Shown: positions 43,720 through 53,265 of the stretch, piece by piece
How positions within the stretch are numbered: the stretch's first letter is position 1
Layout of the letters: each line of letters starts with the position of its first letter
Assembly: GCA_013697955.1 (NCBI GenBank)
Contig: JACCVV010000012.1
Span: forward strand, 124,001-188,000
Length of the DNA: 64,000 nucleotides
Direction of reading: 5' to 3'
DNA from: Tatlockia sp.
GTDB lineage: Bacteria > Pseudomonadota > Gammaproteobacteria > Legionellales > Legionellaceae
Translations under genes and position numbers: made by a program
Notes under the pieces: model-generated
Told to the model about the DNA's origin: nothing
Databases searched by the model: none
What the model saw: only the letters and a program-made list of their open reading frames with translations

Positions 43720-45513
43720 CTAGAATGGCTTTATTTTAAATGGGGTAGGTGAGGTTGAATGTTTACTCTCCTCTTTTCTTACAAGCGAGGGGATCGGTAT
43801 AGGAGGTGTTGAGACCTTTTTTTTCTCGATCTTGGGAGGATTTGCTAAAGGTTTTGGAGAATCAATTGGTTTTAATCGAGGCAACATTTGTGAATAAGAG
43901 CCTTTTTTAGTTTTTATTATGTCTTGCGAGTTATTGATATTTTTTGAATTAATTTGAGAAAAAATAGCTGCATTAACCTTTTCATTGGTTAATTGGTTAG
44001 ATAGCTTATTGAGAGATGAAAGAAGTCCATTGTTCAAAGCAGCTTTATGAGGTTTTAAATCACTTTCAAGACCATTTATTTTATTTAAAAGCGCTTTTGC
44101 AGCCTCTATTTTTTCGTTTTTATTAATACCTCGTCCTAGAAGATCAAGAGTCTCAGGCATTTCATTACGTTTAGCGATATAACTTTTAAGCGCCGTTTTC
44201 AAAAAATCAGTTTGAGCTTTTGGACCTAAATAGTTTACTAATTGAGTTAACCTTGAGTCAGGCTTAATATCCTCTCTTGATAAGCTGGTCTTATTTAATA
44301 TAGAACAAAATAATTCAAGATTCCCAACCCGACCTGCCAAATCAATGGGTCGAGATCCCTCTTTGTCGCGGATACTAGTTTCTAATCCAATATTTAATAG
44401 TCCTTTAACCAAGTTGGTATTCTTGCTTAATACTGCTGCATGAAGAATGCTCTGATTTTTGGAATTTAACTCTGTCAATTTAGCTCCACTATTTAAAAAC
44501 AGCTTTGCTAGAGGAGTATTTCCGCTAAGACAGGCTTCATAAAGTGGCGTATTGCCATCCTTATTTTTTTTGTTAATATCTGCGCCCTTGGCAAGGAGAT
44601 GCTTAGCAAAAGATAAGGTTTTTTCGGTTGGATTTTTTATTCTAGCCAAAAAATGGAGTCCGTTATCAGTATTGTTCGTTCCGTTAGGTTTAAAAGTTGG
44701 ATGTTCGGTAATCCTCTCTGCCAAATCATAATTTTTTCCCAGGAGAGCAGAAAAAAGAGGTGGCGCTTCAGTTTGCGGGCTTACATCGATACCAGGTATA
44801 GAGAGCAAATAATTTACGGAGTCTGTTGCATTATGTATAGCTGCACCATTCAGTGCGTGTATGTTATCAGAACCACCAAGCTGATTTACAGAATTTTTCT
44901 TAAAATCGATACGCTTTAAGGTATCAATATCATTTCTCGCGGCAGCGTAGTGTAATAGGGTAAATTCATTTTTATCTGGAGTTATTTCACTGATCTTGCC
45001 AGAAGCTTTTAAATTTTCCAGATTGATTGGATTGTTTGCATTAGTAAAAATGGATGTAGACATGACAAGCGGATTAGACTCTATAAACCAACCCAGCCAG
45101 TGAGAATTTTTGAATTGGTTATTTAATATTTTAGCGAGTGATTCACTATTATAAACCATGCCTCTTTGCCACAATTCGTTGGTATTCATTAGTTTGAATT
45201 GATTGGGCCCTACCACCAACACTCCAATGGAATGCCCATTTGCTGAGAGGTCTAGGGCTACATTGGGTTTTTGGTGAAGTTCATTGGATATAGAATTTAG
45301 ATAGCCGTTTAACTCTTTTAATGAGTATTGATTCGTAGTCTGAAAGGTGCGATTAAGTCCACCGAGTTTCTCTAATTCTGCGGATTGCAAATATTGAGAT
45401 ATTTCCATTTCATGAAATTGCAAAAATATATCATTTCCCATCATTTCAGAGTAATCCCAAGGCATTAAATAAGTGGCTACTCCCTCAAAAAATGCAGGAA
45501 TCTCCAATAACAA
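43720..45513 (-). CDS. Ankyrin-repeat effector, C-terminal part of a frameshift-split gene
   Basis: A 597-residue open frame with no proper start; the listed start is a TTG, and the frame stays open upstream of it for about 12 codons or more. N-terminal part contains NGHSIGVLVVGPNQF (His motif of a cysteine-protease-like fold). About six ankyrin repeats follow (residues about 175-400), with motifs such as DGNTPLYEACLSGNTPLAK. The tail is Pro/Ser/Lys-rich and ends HSTSPTPFKIKPF. The missing front is encoded by the next gene in another frame (45528-45761). Together they look like one Legionella ankyrin effector. Confidence 0.7.
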   Translation of the reverse strand: MLLEIPAFFEGVATYLMPWDYSEMMGNDIFLQFHEMEISQYLQSAELEKLGGLNRTFQTTNQYSLKELNGYLNSISNELHQKPNVALDLSANGHSIGVLVVGPNQFKLMNTNELWQRGMVYNSESLAKILNNQFKNSHWLGWFIESNPLVMSTSIFTNANNPINLENLKASGKISEITPDKNEFTLLHYAAARNDIDTLKRIDFKKNSVNQLGGSDNIHALNGAAIHNATDSVNYLLSIPGIDVSPQTEAPPLFSALLGKNYDLAERITEHPTFKPNGTNNTDNGLHFLARIKNPTEKTLSFAKHLLAKGADINKKNKDGNTPLYEACLSGNTPLAKLFLNSGAKLTELNSKNQSILHAAVLSKNTNLVKGLLNIGLETSIRDKEGSRPIDLAGRVGNLELFCSILNKTSLSREDIKPDSRLTQLVNYLGPKAQTDFLKTALKSYIAKRNEMPETLDLLGRGINKNEKIEAAKALLNKINGLESDLKPHKAALNNGLLSSLNKLSNQLTNEKVNAAIFSQINSKNINNSQDIIKTKKGSYSQMLPRLKPIDSPKPLANPPKIEKKKVSTPPIPIPSLVRKEESKHSTSPTPFKIKPF

Positions 45514-45527
45514 TTCCTGTTGCTTAT

Positions 45528-45761
45528 CTAATGGCTCTTTATCTTTAACCCTTGACGCGCCCTTGAAATATCACGGATTAGTTTTTCTGGTGATTGAGCA
45601 TATTGATCAAGAAGTTGCAAGCGGCGTTCAAAATTCTGCGCGTCACCACAACAAACCGCTTGGATCCACATCCCGGTGAAGCCTTTGCATAATCCGTTAA
45701 AAGTGATGGATTCGTGGCCCAGTGCATTGGCTATTCTAACCAGATCGTCATGATTCAGCAT
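45528..45761 (-). CDS. N-terminal fragment of the split ankyrin effector
   Basis: A 77-residue fragment from the ATG at 45761 (AGGA 6 bases before). It contains FNGLCKGFTGMWIQAVCCGD, a Cys motif like the front of YopT/ShET2-type cysteine proteases (GxCxG...W), and stops at KIKSH. The downstream frame (-1 relative) continues RVKDKEPLDKQQELLLEIPA. A one-base indel, or a frameshift in translation, within about 45530-45560 would join the two. No clear slippery heptamer is visible. Confidence 0.65.
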   Translation of the reverse strand: MLNHDDLVRIANALGHESITFNGLCKGFTGMWIQAVCCGDAQNFERRLQLLDQYAQSPEKLIRDISRARQGLKIKSH

Positions 45762-45877
45762 AATATTCCTAAAATTAAGGTATATTAAGTGTAACAATTA
45801 TAAACACATGGGATTATATTTATATTATTTTTTCAATATATTTACAATAAATAGTGCCTTACTTAACCGTATAAGCC

Positions 45878-48800
45878 TTAATCTTTACCAACAGTCAAGC
45901 GAATCAATTCACGTACGGCTATAAAAAACATGGGATAATCTACGTTATTCGTAACAAGTATTTGCTCTAATATATTCTCCCAACGTTCAGAAATCCGCTT
46001 ATTATCGCTTTTCCATTTTTCAATTAATTTAATGATATCCGCTTCCTTTTTATCAATCTTTAGAACTGCAACGGTAAGTGCGCATTGGGCTACATCCAAT
46101 TCGTCACGGATTGTCAAACGCGATAGCGCATTCCAATGCCCTTCCCGACTGTCATTACCAATCTGATCCCTAAACCAAAGTAATTTAAAGTGTTCGCCAA
46201 TGGCATAGTAGCCCCTGGTTGCTTTTGTCAGTTCAAAATTATTTCTTATTGAAATATCAATGATATTCAGAGCCGAATACATTGTGCGATAAGTGGCAAT
46301 GCGGCGTGCTTTTTCGCTAGGAAGTCCTAAAGATAAAAACTGCTCTGTAAGCGACTCAAGGTATTTTTTGACAGTTCCACCCATGAGATTTGGGGTTAAT
46401 TTTTCTAAAGTTTTGATATGAGGCGCGAAAAGATTAATAACGCCATCTACGTTACCTTGCAGATGTCGACTATGTAGAAACCATCTTGTAGAAATGCTAA
46501 TCAAATTTCGAATGTAATATAACATTTCATATTGAGAACTGAGTGGAACCTTTAAACCTAAGGATTGGATAAGTCTTTCAAGTTCATCGGTTTTATAAAT
46601 CCTTGAAGCAAGCATATAAGCGCGCGCTATTTCTCCAACCGTTGCTCCCATTTCTCTTTGTAAGCGAAAAACAAAGGTAATCCCCATCTCATTAACAATA
46701 ATATTACTCAGTTGTGTTGCAATAATTTCACGCCGAAGCGGATGATTAATCAAGGCTGTTCGGTATTTTTGATCAATCAAAGAGGGAAATGCGGTATCGA
46801 TAACTCGCATCATTAGGCAATCTTCAGGTAAGCTCGAGTTTAAAATTTCATTTTTAACGTCAATTTTGGTATAAGCTGCCAAATTCGCTAATTCAGGACG
46901 TGTTAAACCAATGCCTGCTGCTTTACGCTCCAATAACCTTCGCTCATCGGGAAGGCAATCAACCACGCGATCGATAAGACCTCTTATTTCCAGGTATCTT
47001 ATGAAATCAACATGAATAGAAAGATTTTTCTTGGCACGATAAGCTGAGTAGCTTATGAGTAAGGCCTGTTCATAATTATCATTTAAAACCAGAGAAGCGA
47101 CTTCATCCTTAGCGGCTAATAATAATTCATTGCGTTTTTTTTCAGTTAACTTCCCCGTTTTAACCTGGCTATCTAATAAGATCTTTAAGTTCACCTCATG
47201 GTCAGAACAATCCACACCGCCTGAATTATCGATGGAATCTGTATTGATTAAACCGCCTTTCAAAGCAAATTCAATGCGGCCTAACTGCGTAAAACCCAGA
47301 TTCCCTCCTTCGCAGACTATTTTGGCTCGCAATTCGTTGCCATCAACACGGCACCAATCGTTAGTGCGATCGCCTACCTCTACATTAGTTTCTGAACTTG
47401 CTTTTACATAAGTACCGATGCCGCCATTAAAAAGCAGCATTACCGGCGCTTTTAATATGGCCTTTATAAGGTCATCCGGTGCAAGGGCCTTAGTGGGTAT
47501 ATTTAATAATTTACTAATTTCATTAGAAATTTTGATGGACTTGTCACTGCGTTTAAAAACTCCACCGCCCGGGGAGATTAATTCGCTTTGATAATCTTCC
47601 CAGGAGGATCGCGGCAAATTAAAAAGGCGCAGCCGTTCTATATAGGATGTTTCCGGGCAAGGATCGGGATCGATAAAAATATTGCAGTGGTCAAAGGCTG
47701 CTACCAATTTAATCTGCTTGGTGTAAATCATGGCATTACCAAAGACATCACCGCTCATATCACCAATGCCGGCAACTGTGAAACAACTTTCTGCCAGATC
47801 AGTATTTAATTCGAGTAAATGCCGTTTTATTGATTCCCAGGCGCCGCGTGCGGTAATGCCTAATTTTTTATGGTCATAACCCGTTGCGCCCCCGGAGGCA
47901 AAGGCGTCGCCTAGCCAAAAATTGTAGTGCTTGGCAATGTCATTGGCCATATCAGAAAATGCAGCGGTGCCTCTGTCGGCCGCCACAACCAAATAGGGAT
48001 CAAAATCATCGTAGCAAACTACATTTTCAGGATGGATTAATTGTTTATCTATAATGTTGTCGGTTAAATCCAGCAAGCCGCAAATAAATAGCTTATAGCA
48101 ACGCACAATCTCCACTTGCAAATCTTCTGTCGAATCCCAAGATGTTTTCAATACAAATCCACCTTTTGCACCGGAGGGCACAATGACTGCATTTTTGATT
48201 TTTTGTGCCTTCATAAGACTTAAAATTTCTGTACGAAAATCTTCAGGACGTTCAGACCAACGTAAGCCACCTCGAGCGACTTTGGTGTTACGTAAATGAA
48301 TACCTTCAAATTTCAATGAATAGACAAAAATTTCATATAAAGGTACGGGCAAGGGAATATCTGAAATGGCCTGTGAATTTAATTTAATCGATAAATATTC
48401 TTTGGGTTGGTTATTTGCGGTTTTCTGGAAGTAATTAGTACGCAAAGTCGCCTGGATCAAATTCAAAAGGCCGCGAACTATACGATCTTCATCCAGGCTT
48501 GTGACGGTATCCAATTTTTCTAAAATATCATTTTCAAGCGTTTTACTTTTGTTATTTTTATGTCCAGGCTTATGCATTTCTACAAAGAAATCCACTAAGT
48601 TTCTGGTAATTAGAGGATTCTTAAGTAATGTTTTTTCGATATAAATTTGCGAATAGCGAAATTTTATTTGACGAAGGTATTTAGCATAGGTTCGTAATAA
48701 AATGACCTCACGCCAATCAAGTTTTGCGCCTAATATTAACTTATTGAAGGCATCATTTTCAGATAATCCAAAATAAATATAGCTAAATGCTTCTTTAAAC

Positions 48801-49222
48801 AAAGCTGCTATTTCCTCAATTTTTAAATCTATCGAGCCATTATATTTAATCGCAAAATCACAAATCCAAAGGGATTGATTATCGAAATTTATTTGATACG
48901 TTTGGTCGCGAAAAATTCTTAAATTTAAATTTTCAAACATAGGAATCAAGTCAGAAAGCGAAATAGGTTCCTGCCATAGATATAAACGCAAATGTAGCGG
49001 ATATTCCTGGTCTTTCGCCTTGTAAAATATGACCTCAAGCTGATTTTCCAGAGATAATTTTTCTAAATAAATCGTATCTAGCAAGGCTAATTCCACGGAG
49101 AATTCACCAATATAATTTGAGGGAAAGCTGTTCTCGTATTTTTTAATAAGAGCCGAGGCTTTTTTATTTCCATATTTATCAATACATGCTTTTTTTAATT
49201 TTTCTTCCCAATTCAAAACCAT
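45878..49222 (-). CDS. gdhB: NAD-dependent glutamate dehydrogenase, short form
   Basis: A 1114-residue enzyme of the large NAD-GDH class, converting glutamate to 2-oxoglutarate and ammonia. The catalytic region is clear: VARGGLRWSERPEDFRTEIL, then KIKNAVIVPSGAKGGFV, and DMSGDVFGNAM. The C-terminus looks complete. The usual proteobacterial GDH180 is about 1600 residues; here the start (MVLNWEEKLKKACIDKYGN) matches the middle of that form, so about 500 N-terminal residues are absent. The upstream 160 bp hold no such sequence. It may be the natural 115-kDa type or a truncated gene. Confidence 0.85.
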   Translation of the reverse strand: MVLNWEEKLKKACIDKYGNKKASALIKKYENSFPSNYIGEFSVELALLDTIYLEKLSLENQLEVIFYKAKDQEYPLHLRLYLWQEPISLSDLIPMFENLNLRIFRDQTYQINFDNQSLWICDFAIKYNGSIDLKIEEIAALFKEAFSYIYFGLSENDAFNKLILGAKLDWREVILLRTYAKYLRQIKFRYSQIYIEKTLLKNPLITRNLVDFFVEMHKPGHKNNKSKTLENDILEKLDTVTSLDEDRIVRGLLNLIQATLRTNYFQKTANNQPKEYLSIKLNSQAISDIPLPVPLYEIFVYSLKFEGIHLRNTKVARGGLRWSERPEDFRTEILSLMKAQKIKNAVIVPSGAKGGFVLKTSWDSTEDLQVEIVRCYKLFICGLLDLTDNIIDKQLIHPENVVCYDDFDPYLVVAADRGTAAFSDMANDIAKHYNFWLGDAFASGGATGYDHKKLGITARGAWESIKRHLLELNTDLAESCFTVAGIGDMSGDVFGNAMIYTKQIKLVAAFDHCNIFIDPDPCPETSYIERLRLFNLPRSSWEDYQSELISPGGGVFKRSDKSIKISNEISKLLNIPTKALAPDDLIKAILKAPVMLLFNGGIGTYVKASSETNVEVGDRTNDWCRVDGNELRAKIVCEGGNLGFTQLGRIEFALKGGLINTDSIDNSGGVDCSDHEVNLKILLDSQVKTGKLTEKKRNELLLAAKDEVASLVLNDNYEQALLISYSAYRAKKNLSIHVDFIRYLEIRGLIDRVVDCLPDERRLLERKAAGIGLTRPELANLAAYTKIDVKNEILNSSLPEDCLMMRVIDTAFPSLIDQKYRTALINHPLRREIIATQLSNIIVNEMGITFVFRLQREMGATVGEIARAYMLASRIYKTDELERLIQSLGLKVPLSSQYEMLYYIRNLISISTRWFLHSRHLQGNVDGVINLFAPHIKTLEKLTPNLMGGTVKKYLESLTEQFLSLGLPSEKARRIATYRTMYSALNIIDISIRNNFELTKATRGYYAIGEHFKLLWFRDQIGNDSREGHWNALSRLTIRDELDVAQCALTVAVLKIDKKEADIIKLIEKWKSDNKRISERWENILEQILVTNNVDYPMFFIAVRELIRLTVGKD

Positions 49223-49397
49223 AATATTTTTCCCAATTATAGAGTTGCATTGCTGAATATTATTTAATTTTAGTTCCCTTCCTTGGTTTTTGCGAGGTGA
49301 ACTGGTTTAAAATACGCCAAGAAAAACAATCACTTGCAAATCTTCCTTTTTCTGAAAGAAGAATCAATACTAAACTTAGGTAAATTTGAAGGAAATT

Positions 49398-50363
49398 ATG
49401 AAAAATTTTAACAGCAAAGGTTGTTTTTTAAGCGCAATCTTTCTTATAGCCTCTTTACCCCTTACCTTAGTTCACAGCAAAGGCCGCTATTTTGAGATAG
49501 GGGATTCTCGCAAAATTTACATGGAGTGCAAGGGCAAGGGATCCCCGGTTGTTTTACTTTTGGCAGGATATCCAATGCGCGGTGATTTTGCCTGGAATAC
49601 GCCCATGCCGGGGGGTTCACCATTAACGGTTTATTCAGGAGTTAGCAAATTTACCAAAGTTTGTATTTATGACAGACCAGGAACCCTGATTGTAAAAGGT
49701 GAAGATTTCGCTATGAGCCGATCCACTCCGGTCAAACAACCAGTCAACGTTATAGATCAAACCTCCGATCTGGAGCGATTAATCAGGGCAGCTAATTTGC
49801 CAGGCCCCTATATATTTGTCGCCCATTCCGCCTCAGGATTAATAGCAAGAATGTATGCCTTTTCCCATTCAAAAGATTTGGCTGGCCTAATCTTGCTTGA
49901 TGTGACGACTGAAGATTTAAAAGATAAATGGACGCGAAAAGAATGGACGGTTTTTGACTATTCAATCAATGTATTGACCGATGAAGAACTTTATAAGCAC
50001 AAAGAATTTGAATGGATTGACTTTGATCTGAGTTTTTACCTAATGCAAAAATCATTAGGCAAAGGAAAACAAAGGATCAAATTAAAAATTCCACATACAA
50101 CGGTAATCACTGCAGATAAAAAACCAAAGGTTGAACAACTGATTAAAAGCAAGTTATGGCCTAGTTGGACTAACCAGAAACTCGCCGATGACGTTATGCA
50201 AAAAATTGCCAAAGCACAGGATGAGCTAGCTCAATCTTTTGAGCCAGCTGCCAAACACATTAAAAATCCGGACAGCAGCCATAATATTCCTGTGGAACAG
50301 CCGCAATTGGTTATTGATGAAATTCAAGCGTTGGTTAACCAGAGTCGAAGTAAAAACGAATAA
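49398..50363 (+). CDS. Exported alpha/beta hydrolase
   Basis: A 321-residue hydrolase with a signal peptide (about residues 8-28). The nucleophile elbow is FVAHSASGLIARMYA, with Ser as the nucleophile but Ala before the His rather than the usual Gly. Strand LAGLILLDVT follows, and the catalytic His is in PDSSHNIPVEQPQLV near the C-terminus. The ATG at 49398 has AGGA 5 bases upstream. Substrate unknown. It converges on umuC with a hairpin between. Confidence 0.78.
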   Translation: MKNFNSKGCFLSAIFLIASLPLTLVHSKGRYFEIGDSRKIYMECKGKGSPVVLLLAGYPMRGDFAWNTPMPGGSPLTVYSGVSKFTKVCIYDRPGTLIVKGEDFAMSRSTPVKQPVNVIDQTSDLERLIRAANLPGPYIFVAHSASGLIARMYAFSHSKDLAGLILLDVTTEDLKDKWTRKEWTVFDYSINVLTDEELYKHKEFEWIDFDLSFYLMQKSLGKGKQRIKLKIPHTTVITADKKPKVEQLIKSKLWPSWTNQKLADDVMQKIAKAQDELAQSFEPAAKHIKNPDSSHNIPVEQPQLVIDEIQALVNQSRSKNE

Positions 50364-50439
50364 TGGTGACTTCATCTTTTTAGAAATGGCTTCAAGACCC
50401 AGGCTTTATTTTGCTTTCTATCGTTTTAAATGCGCTGGA

Positions 50440-50476
50440 TTCCGCGCCTAGAGCGCGGAACGTAGATATTTTTCTG
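50440..50476 (+). terminator. Terminator-like GC hairpin between hydrolase and umuC
   Basis: TTCCGCGC-CTAGA-GCGCGGAA is an eight-pair perfect stem, followed on the plus strand by CGTAGATATTTTTCTG. It sits between convergent genes. The flanking GGATTCCGCG...CGCGGAA also resembles REP-like palindromes that recur in many genomes. Confidence 0.55.
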
Positions 50477-50480
50477 AGTA

Positions 50481-51743
50481 TCAGGTTAAATTTTTAACCA
50501 CCGGCAATTCAGCCCATCGTGTTGTATAAGCAGGCGATTTAAGTTCCGCCCGCATTTTCCAGGGTTTTGAGTACCCTTCTGCTGCTAAGCGAACAGTTTG
50601 GCTACCGTATTTCTCGTTAATTGCTTCAAAAGCTTTCATCAGCTTTTCTTTTTTTGCCAGGGTTTCATCACTTGGCTGATTAAAAATATCTATCTGACGC
50701 GGGTTTTTAGGGATGAGGTTTTCCAAACACACACCTACTTTTTTATATTGATAACCGGCACGATAAAGCTTTTTTAAACACCGTTTGGCGATTTTAGTAA
50801 TCAGGCTTAAATCATCACTGGGATTGACTAATTTAAATTGAACGCTCCGGCAGTGTTGTGGCAAATCCTCGCGAAAGCGGTTTGTTTGAACAAAAACATA
50901 AAGCGCTTGGACCACTAAGCCCTGACTCCGTAATTTTTCCCAAGCTCTGGAGCAATGTGAACTAATTGCTGCTGCTATGGAATCGAATTCAGTCTGCATG
51001 GTACCAAAGGATTTTGAGGACATAATACTTTGCTTTGGCTCTTCCACTTCTAATCCGCCACAGGGTATTCCCTGTAATTCCATTGCCGTACGCATTAACA
51101 CCACATTAAATTGCTTTCTTAATAAATGAGGATTTTTTTGCACCAGATCATTAGCTGTATAAATTCCCTGATCCACCAATTTTTTCTGCCATTGCCGACC
51201 AATTCCCCAAACATCTCCGACCCCAATTTTGCTAAGCCATTCGCGGTTATTAGTGACATTAAAAACGGGAATTTTTAATTCTTTCTTACAAATATGATTG
51301 GCAATTTTAGCCAAGGTCTTGGTAGGCCCTATGCCTATTGAAGTCGGAATGCCGGTAATTTTTAAAATTAATTTTTGTAAATGAACACAAAACGACTCCT
51401 GCAAAAGCACGGGTAAGGAACTTAAATCAAGGAAAGCTTCATCAATGGAATAAATTTCAACTTCTGTCCAGGATTCTAAAATGACCGACATAACACGATG
51501 GGAAATATCGCCGTAGAGCGTATAGTTTGATGAAAAAATATGAACCTTATGCTGCTTGCACAAGGCTTTTACCTGGAAAAAAGGCTCCCCCATTTTAATG
51601 CCCAGCGCCTTGGCTTCATTGGAACGTGCAATGACACAACCATCGTTGTTGCTTAAAATGACGATAGCTTTATTTGCTAAGTCTGGACGAAACAAACGCT
51701 CGCAACTGGCATAAAAATTATTGCAATCAATAAGTGCGAACAT
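50481..51743 (-). CDS. umuC: UmuC, DNA polymerase V catalytic subunit
   Basis: Y-family translesion polymerase (420 residues). The N-terminus ALIDCNNFYASCERLF has the catalytic Asp. YSIDEAFLDLS carries the second acidic motif. PTKTLAKIANHICKK and the KIGVGDVWGIGRQW thumb region follow. A little finger and C-terminal UmuC domain complete it. Its ATG directly follows the umuD stop with no gap. Confidence 0.96.
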   Translation of the reverse strand: MFALIDCNNFYASCERLFRPDLANKAIVILSNNDGCVIARSNEAKALGIKMGEPFFQVKALCKQHKVHIFSSNYTLYGDISHRVMSVILESWTEVEIYSIDEAFLDLSSLPVLLQESFCVHLQKLILKITGIPTSIGIGPTKTLAKIANHICKKELKIPVFNVTNNREWLSKIGVGDVWGIGRQWQKKLVDQGIYTANDLVQKNPHLLRKQFNVVLMRTAMELQGIPCGGLEVEEPKQSIMSSKSFGTMQTEFDSIAAAISSHCSRAWEKLRSQGLVVQALYVFVQTNRFREDLPQHCRSVQFKLVNPSDDLSLITKIAKRCLKKLYRAGYQYKKVGVCLENLIPKNPRQIDIFNQPSDETLAKKEKLMKAFEAINEKYGSQTVRLAAEGYSKPWKMRAELKSPAYTTRWAELPVVKNLT

Positions 51744-52262
51744 TTAAGCGGACTCATGGATAACATAGGTCACAACGCCCCAAATGACCAAATCTTGCTC
51801 ATCGCTGACCTCAATCGGAGGATAATTAGGATTGGCAGGAAGAAGTTTTAAGCACCTATTTACTTTTGAAAGCCGCTTAACCGTTAATTCGCCATTAAGA
51901 GAAGCAATAACAATTTTTCCATTGGTCGCTTCAAGGCTTCTATCTACAATAAGTAAATCGCCATTATGAATTCCTGCATCAGTCATGGAATCGCCCGAGG
52001 CTCTGACAAAGAAAGTGCCGGCTGGATGGCGGACTAAAAACTCATTTAAATCGAGATAACGTTCGATGTAATCATCAGCAGGCGACGGAAACCCTGCCCG
52101 CACCTTGCTTGAATACAGGGGAAAGCGGTAATCCATCCCTTTATCAAGAAAAGCAATCACTTCGTTCACTCTGGAAATTGGAACCCGCAGCTGTTTGGTT
52201 TGCTCTCCGTATTTACCACCGGGAGGCCTTCCAGCGCCTGGTCTATATCCACCTTTTACCAT
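51744..52262 (-). CDS. umuD: UmuD-type autopeptidase with AT-hook-like N-terminus
   Basis: LexA-fold self-cleaving subunit of Pol V, 172 residues from the ATG at 52262, which follows AGGA. The candidate promoter places the transcription start near 52289, so the upstream ATG at 52289 is unlikely. The Ala-Gly cleavage site is in RAGFPSPADDY, and Ser is in ASGDSMTDAG. The Lys is in GELTVKRLS. An extra N-terminal segment YRPGAGRPPGGKYGEQTKQL, absent from E. coli UmuD (139 residues), looks DNA-binding. It is operonic with umuC. Confidence 0.93.
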   Translation of the reverse strand: MVKGGYRPGAGRPPGGKYGEQTKQLRVPISRVNEVIAFLDKGMDYRFPLYSSKVRAGFPSPADDYIERYLDLNEFLVRHPAGTFFVRASGDSMTDAGIHNGDLLIVDRSLEATNGKIVIASLNGELTVKRLSKVNRCLKLLPANPNYPPIEVSDEQDLVIWGVVTYVIHESA

Positions 52263-52295
52263 GAAATTCCTCATTGATTTTTGTAACATAAATCA

Positions 52296-52324
52296 ATACT
52301 AGAATTAATTTGAAGCACTGTAAA
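52296..52324 (-). promoter_or_regulatory. Sigma-70 promoter of umuDC
   Basis: Minus strand TTTACA (52319-52324), 17 bases, then TAGTAT (52296-52301), with the ATG about 34 bp downstream of the -10. The -35 element overlaps the end of an inverted repeat. No E. coli-type LexA box is visible. Confidence 0.55.
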
Positions 52325-52353
52325 TCCAGCTTTTTGGGGATTTAAGCTGGATT
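52323..52353. promoter_or_regulatory. Inverted repeat at the umuDC promoter
   Basis: AATCCAGCTT and AAGCTGGATT are perfect 10-bp arms separated by 11 bases, abutting the -35. No T-run follows on the minus strand. Position suggests an operator for a dimeric regulator; which one is unknown. Confidence 0.45.
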
Positions 52354-52426
52354 GAAGCTAAGCTACGGATATCATTTGAGAAAATTTTTTTCAGATAAAT
52401 AGGATAAATTCATCAAATTCATCAAA

Positions 52427-53134
52427 TCAGGAAGCAAGAATCGCAGCGATCGTTTTTTCTTCTTCCCTCTCCTGCCTATAGAGATAGGCTGCACCCAGGA
52501 TTAGTAGAACCGCAGTAAAAGCTATAAGGCAAGCAGTAACGGGTTCAAAAAAGAATAAAGGAACAGCAATCAAACCGGCAACAATTCCACCACAGAAGAG
52601 CGCAAAAGGCTTGTAATGAAGTCTCGAAGGTTCTGCACTGGATTTGCTCGAATAATCATTCTCTTTGGAGAAAAAGGTGGGTGTTTGATTTGTTTTATAT
52701 TGATTAATCGTTTCCAGGGTTTTCCAAGCTGATATTTTCTCTTTTTCATCACGCTCTACCATATCATGCGCTAATACAAAAAAAGATGAATTTAAATTCT
52801 CTTCCGAAACATAGGCCTTAAATTGACTTTGCTCTAAAGTTTTTACAACGGTAGTTTTAAAACTCTTGGCAAAATTAATTAAAATTTCATGCTCAGCCAA
52901 ATTGGAATCTGTAGGTGAATTATCAAAAAGATAATGTATGGTTCCGATACTCATAATCGCATGGGAATAGGAAGCCTTTTCTTTATTCTTTCTATTAAAA
53001 GAATAATTGATTGCAGTGATTTCATATTCATAGTCAGAAGGCTGTTTAACTGACTTTAACAACTCGACTATCGCTTTTATTTCCTCAAATTGTTCATTGC
53101 TGTTTGGTTGAAACAAAATTTTAATTTTACTCAT
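52427..53134 (-). CDS. Small membrane protein of unknown function
   Basis: A 235-residue protein with a soluble N-terminal part (about residues 1-175) and two C-terminal transmembrane helices (KPFALFCGGIVAGLIAVPLF and the following ACLIAFTAVLLILGAAYLY). The ATG at 53134 has GGGAA upstream at a better distance than the ATG at 53140. No homologous domain recognised. It lies downstream of the giant modular protein and is transcribed the same way, possibly together with it. Confidence 0.55.
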   Translation of the reverse strand: MSKIKILFQPNSNEQFEEIKAIVELLKSVKQPSDYEYEITAINYSFNRKNKEKASYSHAIMSIGTIHYLFDNSPTDSNLAEHEILINFAKSFKTTVVKTLEQSQFKAYVSEENLNSSFFVLAHDMVERDEKEKISAWKTLETINQYKTNQTPTFFSKENDYSSKSSAEPSRLHYKPFALFCGGIVAGLIAVPLFFFEPVTACLIAFTAVLLILGAAYLYRQEREEEKTIAAILAS

Positions 53135-53265
53135 GCGCATTTCCCTTTTTTAAGAGCTAGCAGTAATTGAAGAAATCGCTGTACTAGCATTTATTGTTTG
53201 ATCCATATCACGGTTTTTGGCTTAATGCTCCAAAATAACGGTAATTAAGCCTTTCTCAACCTATT

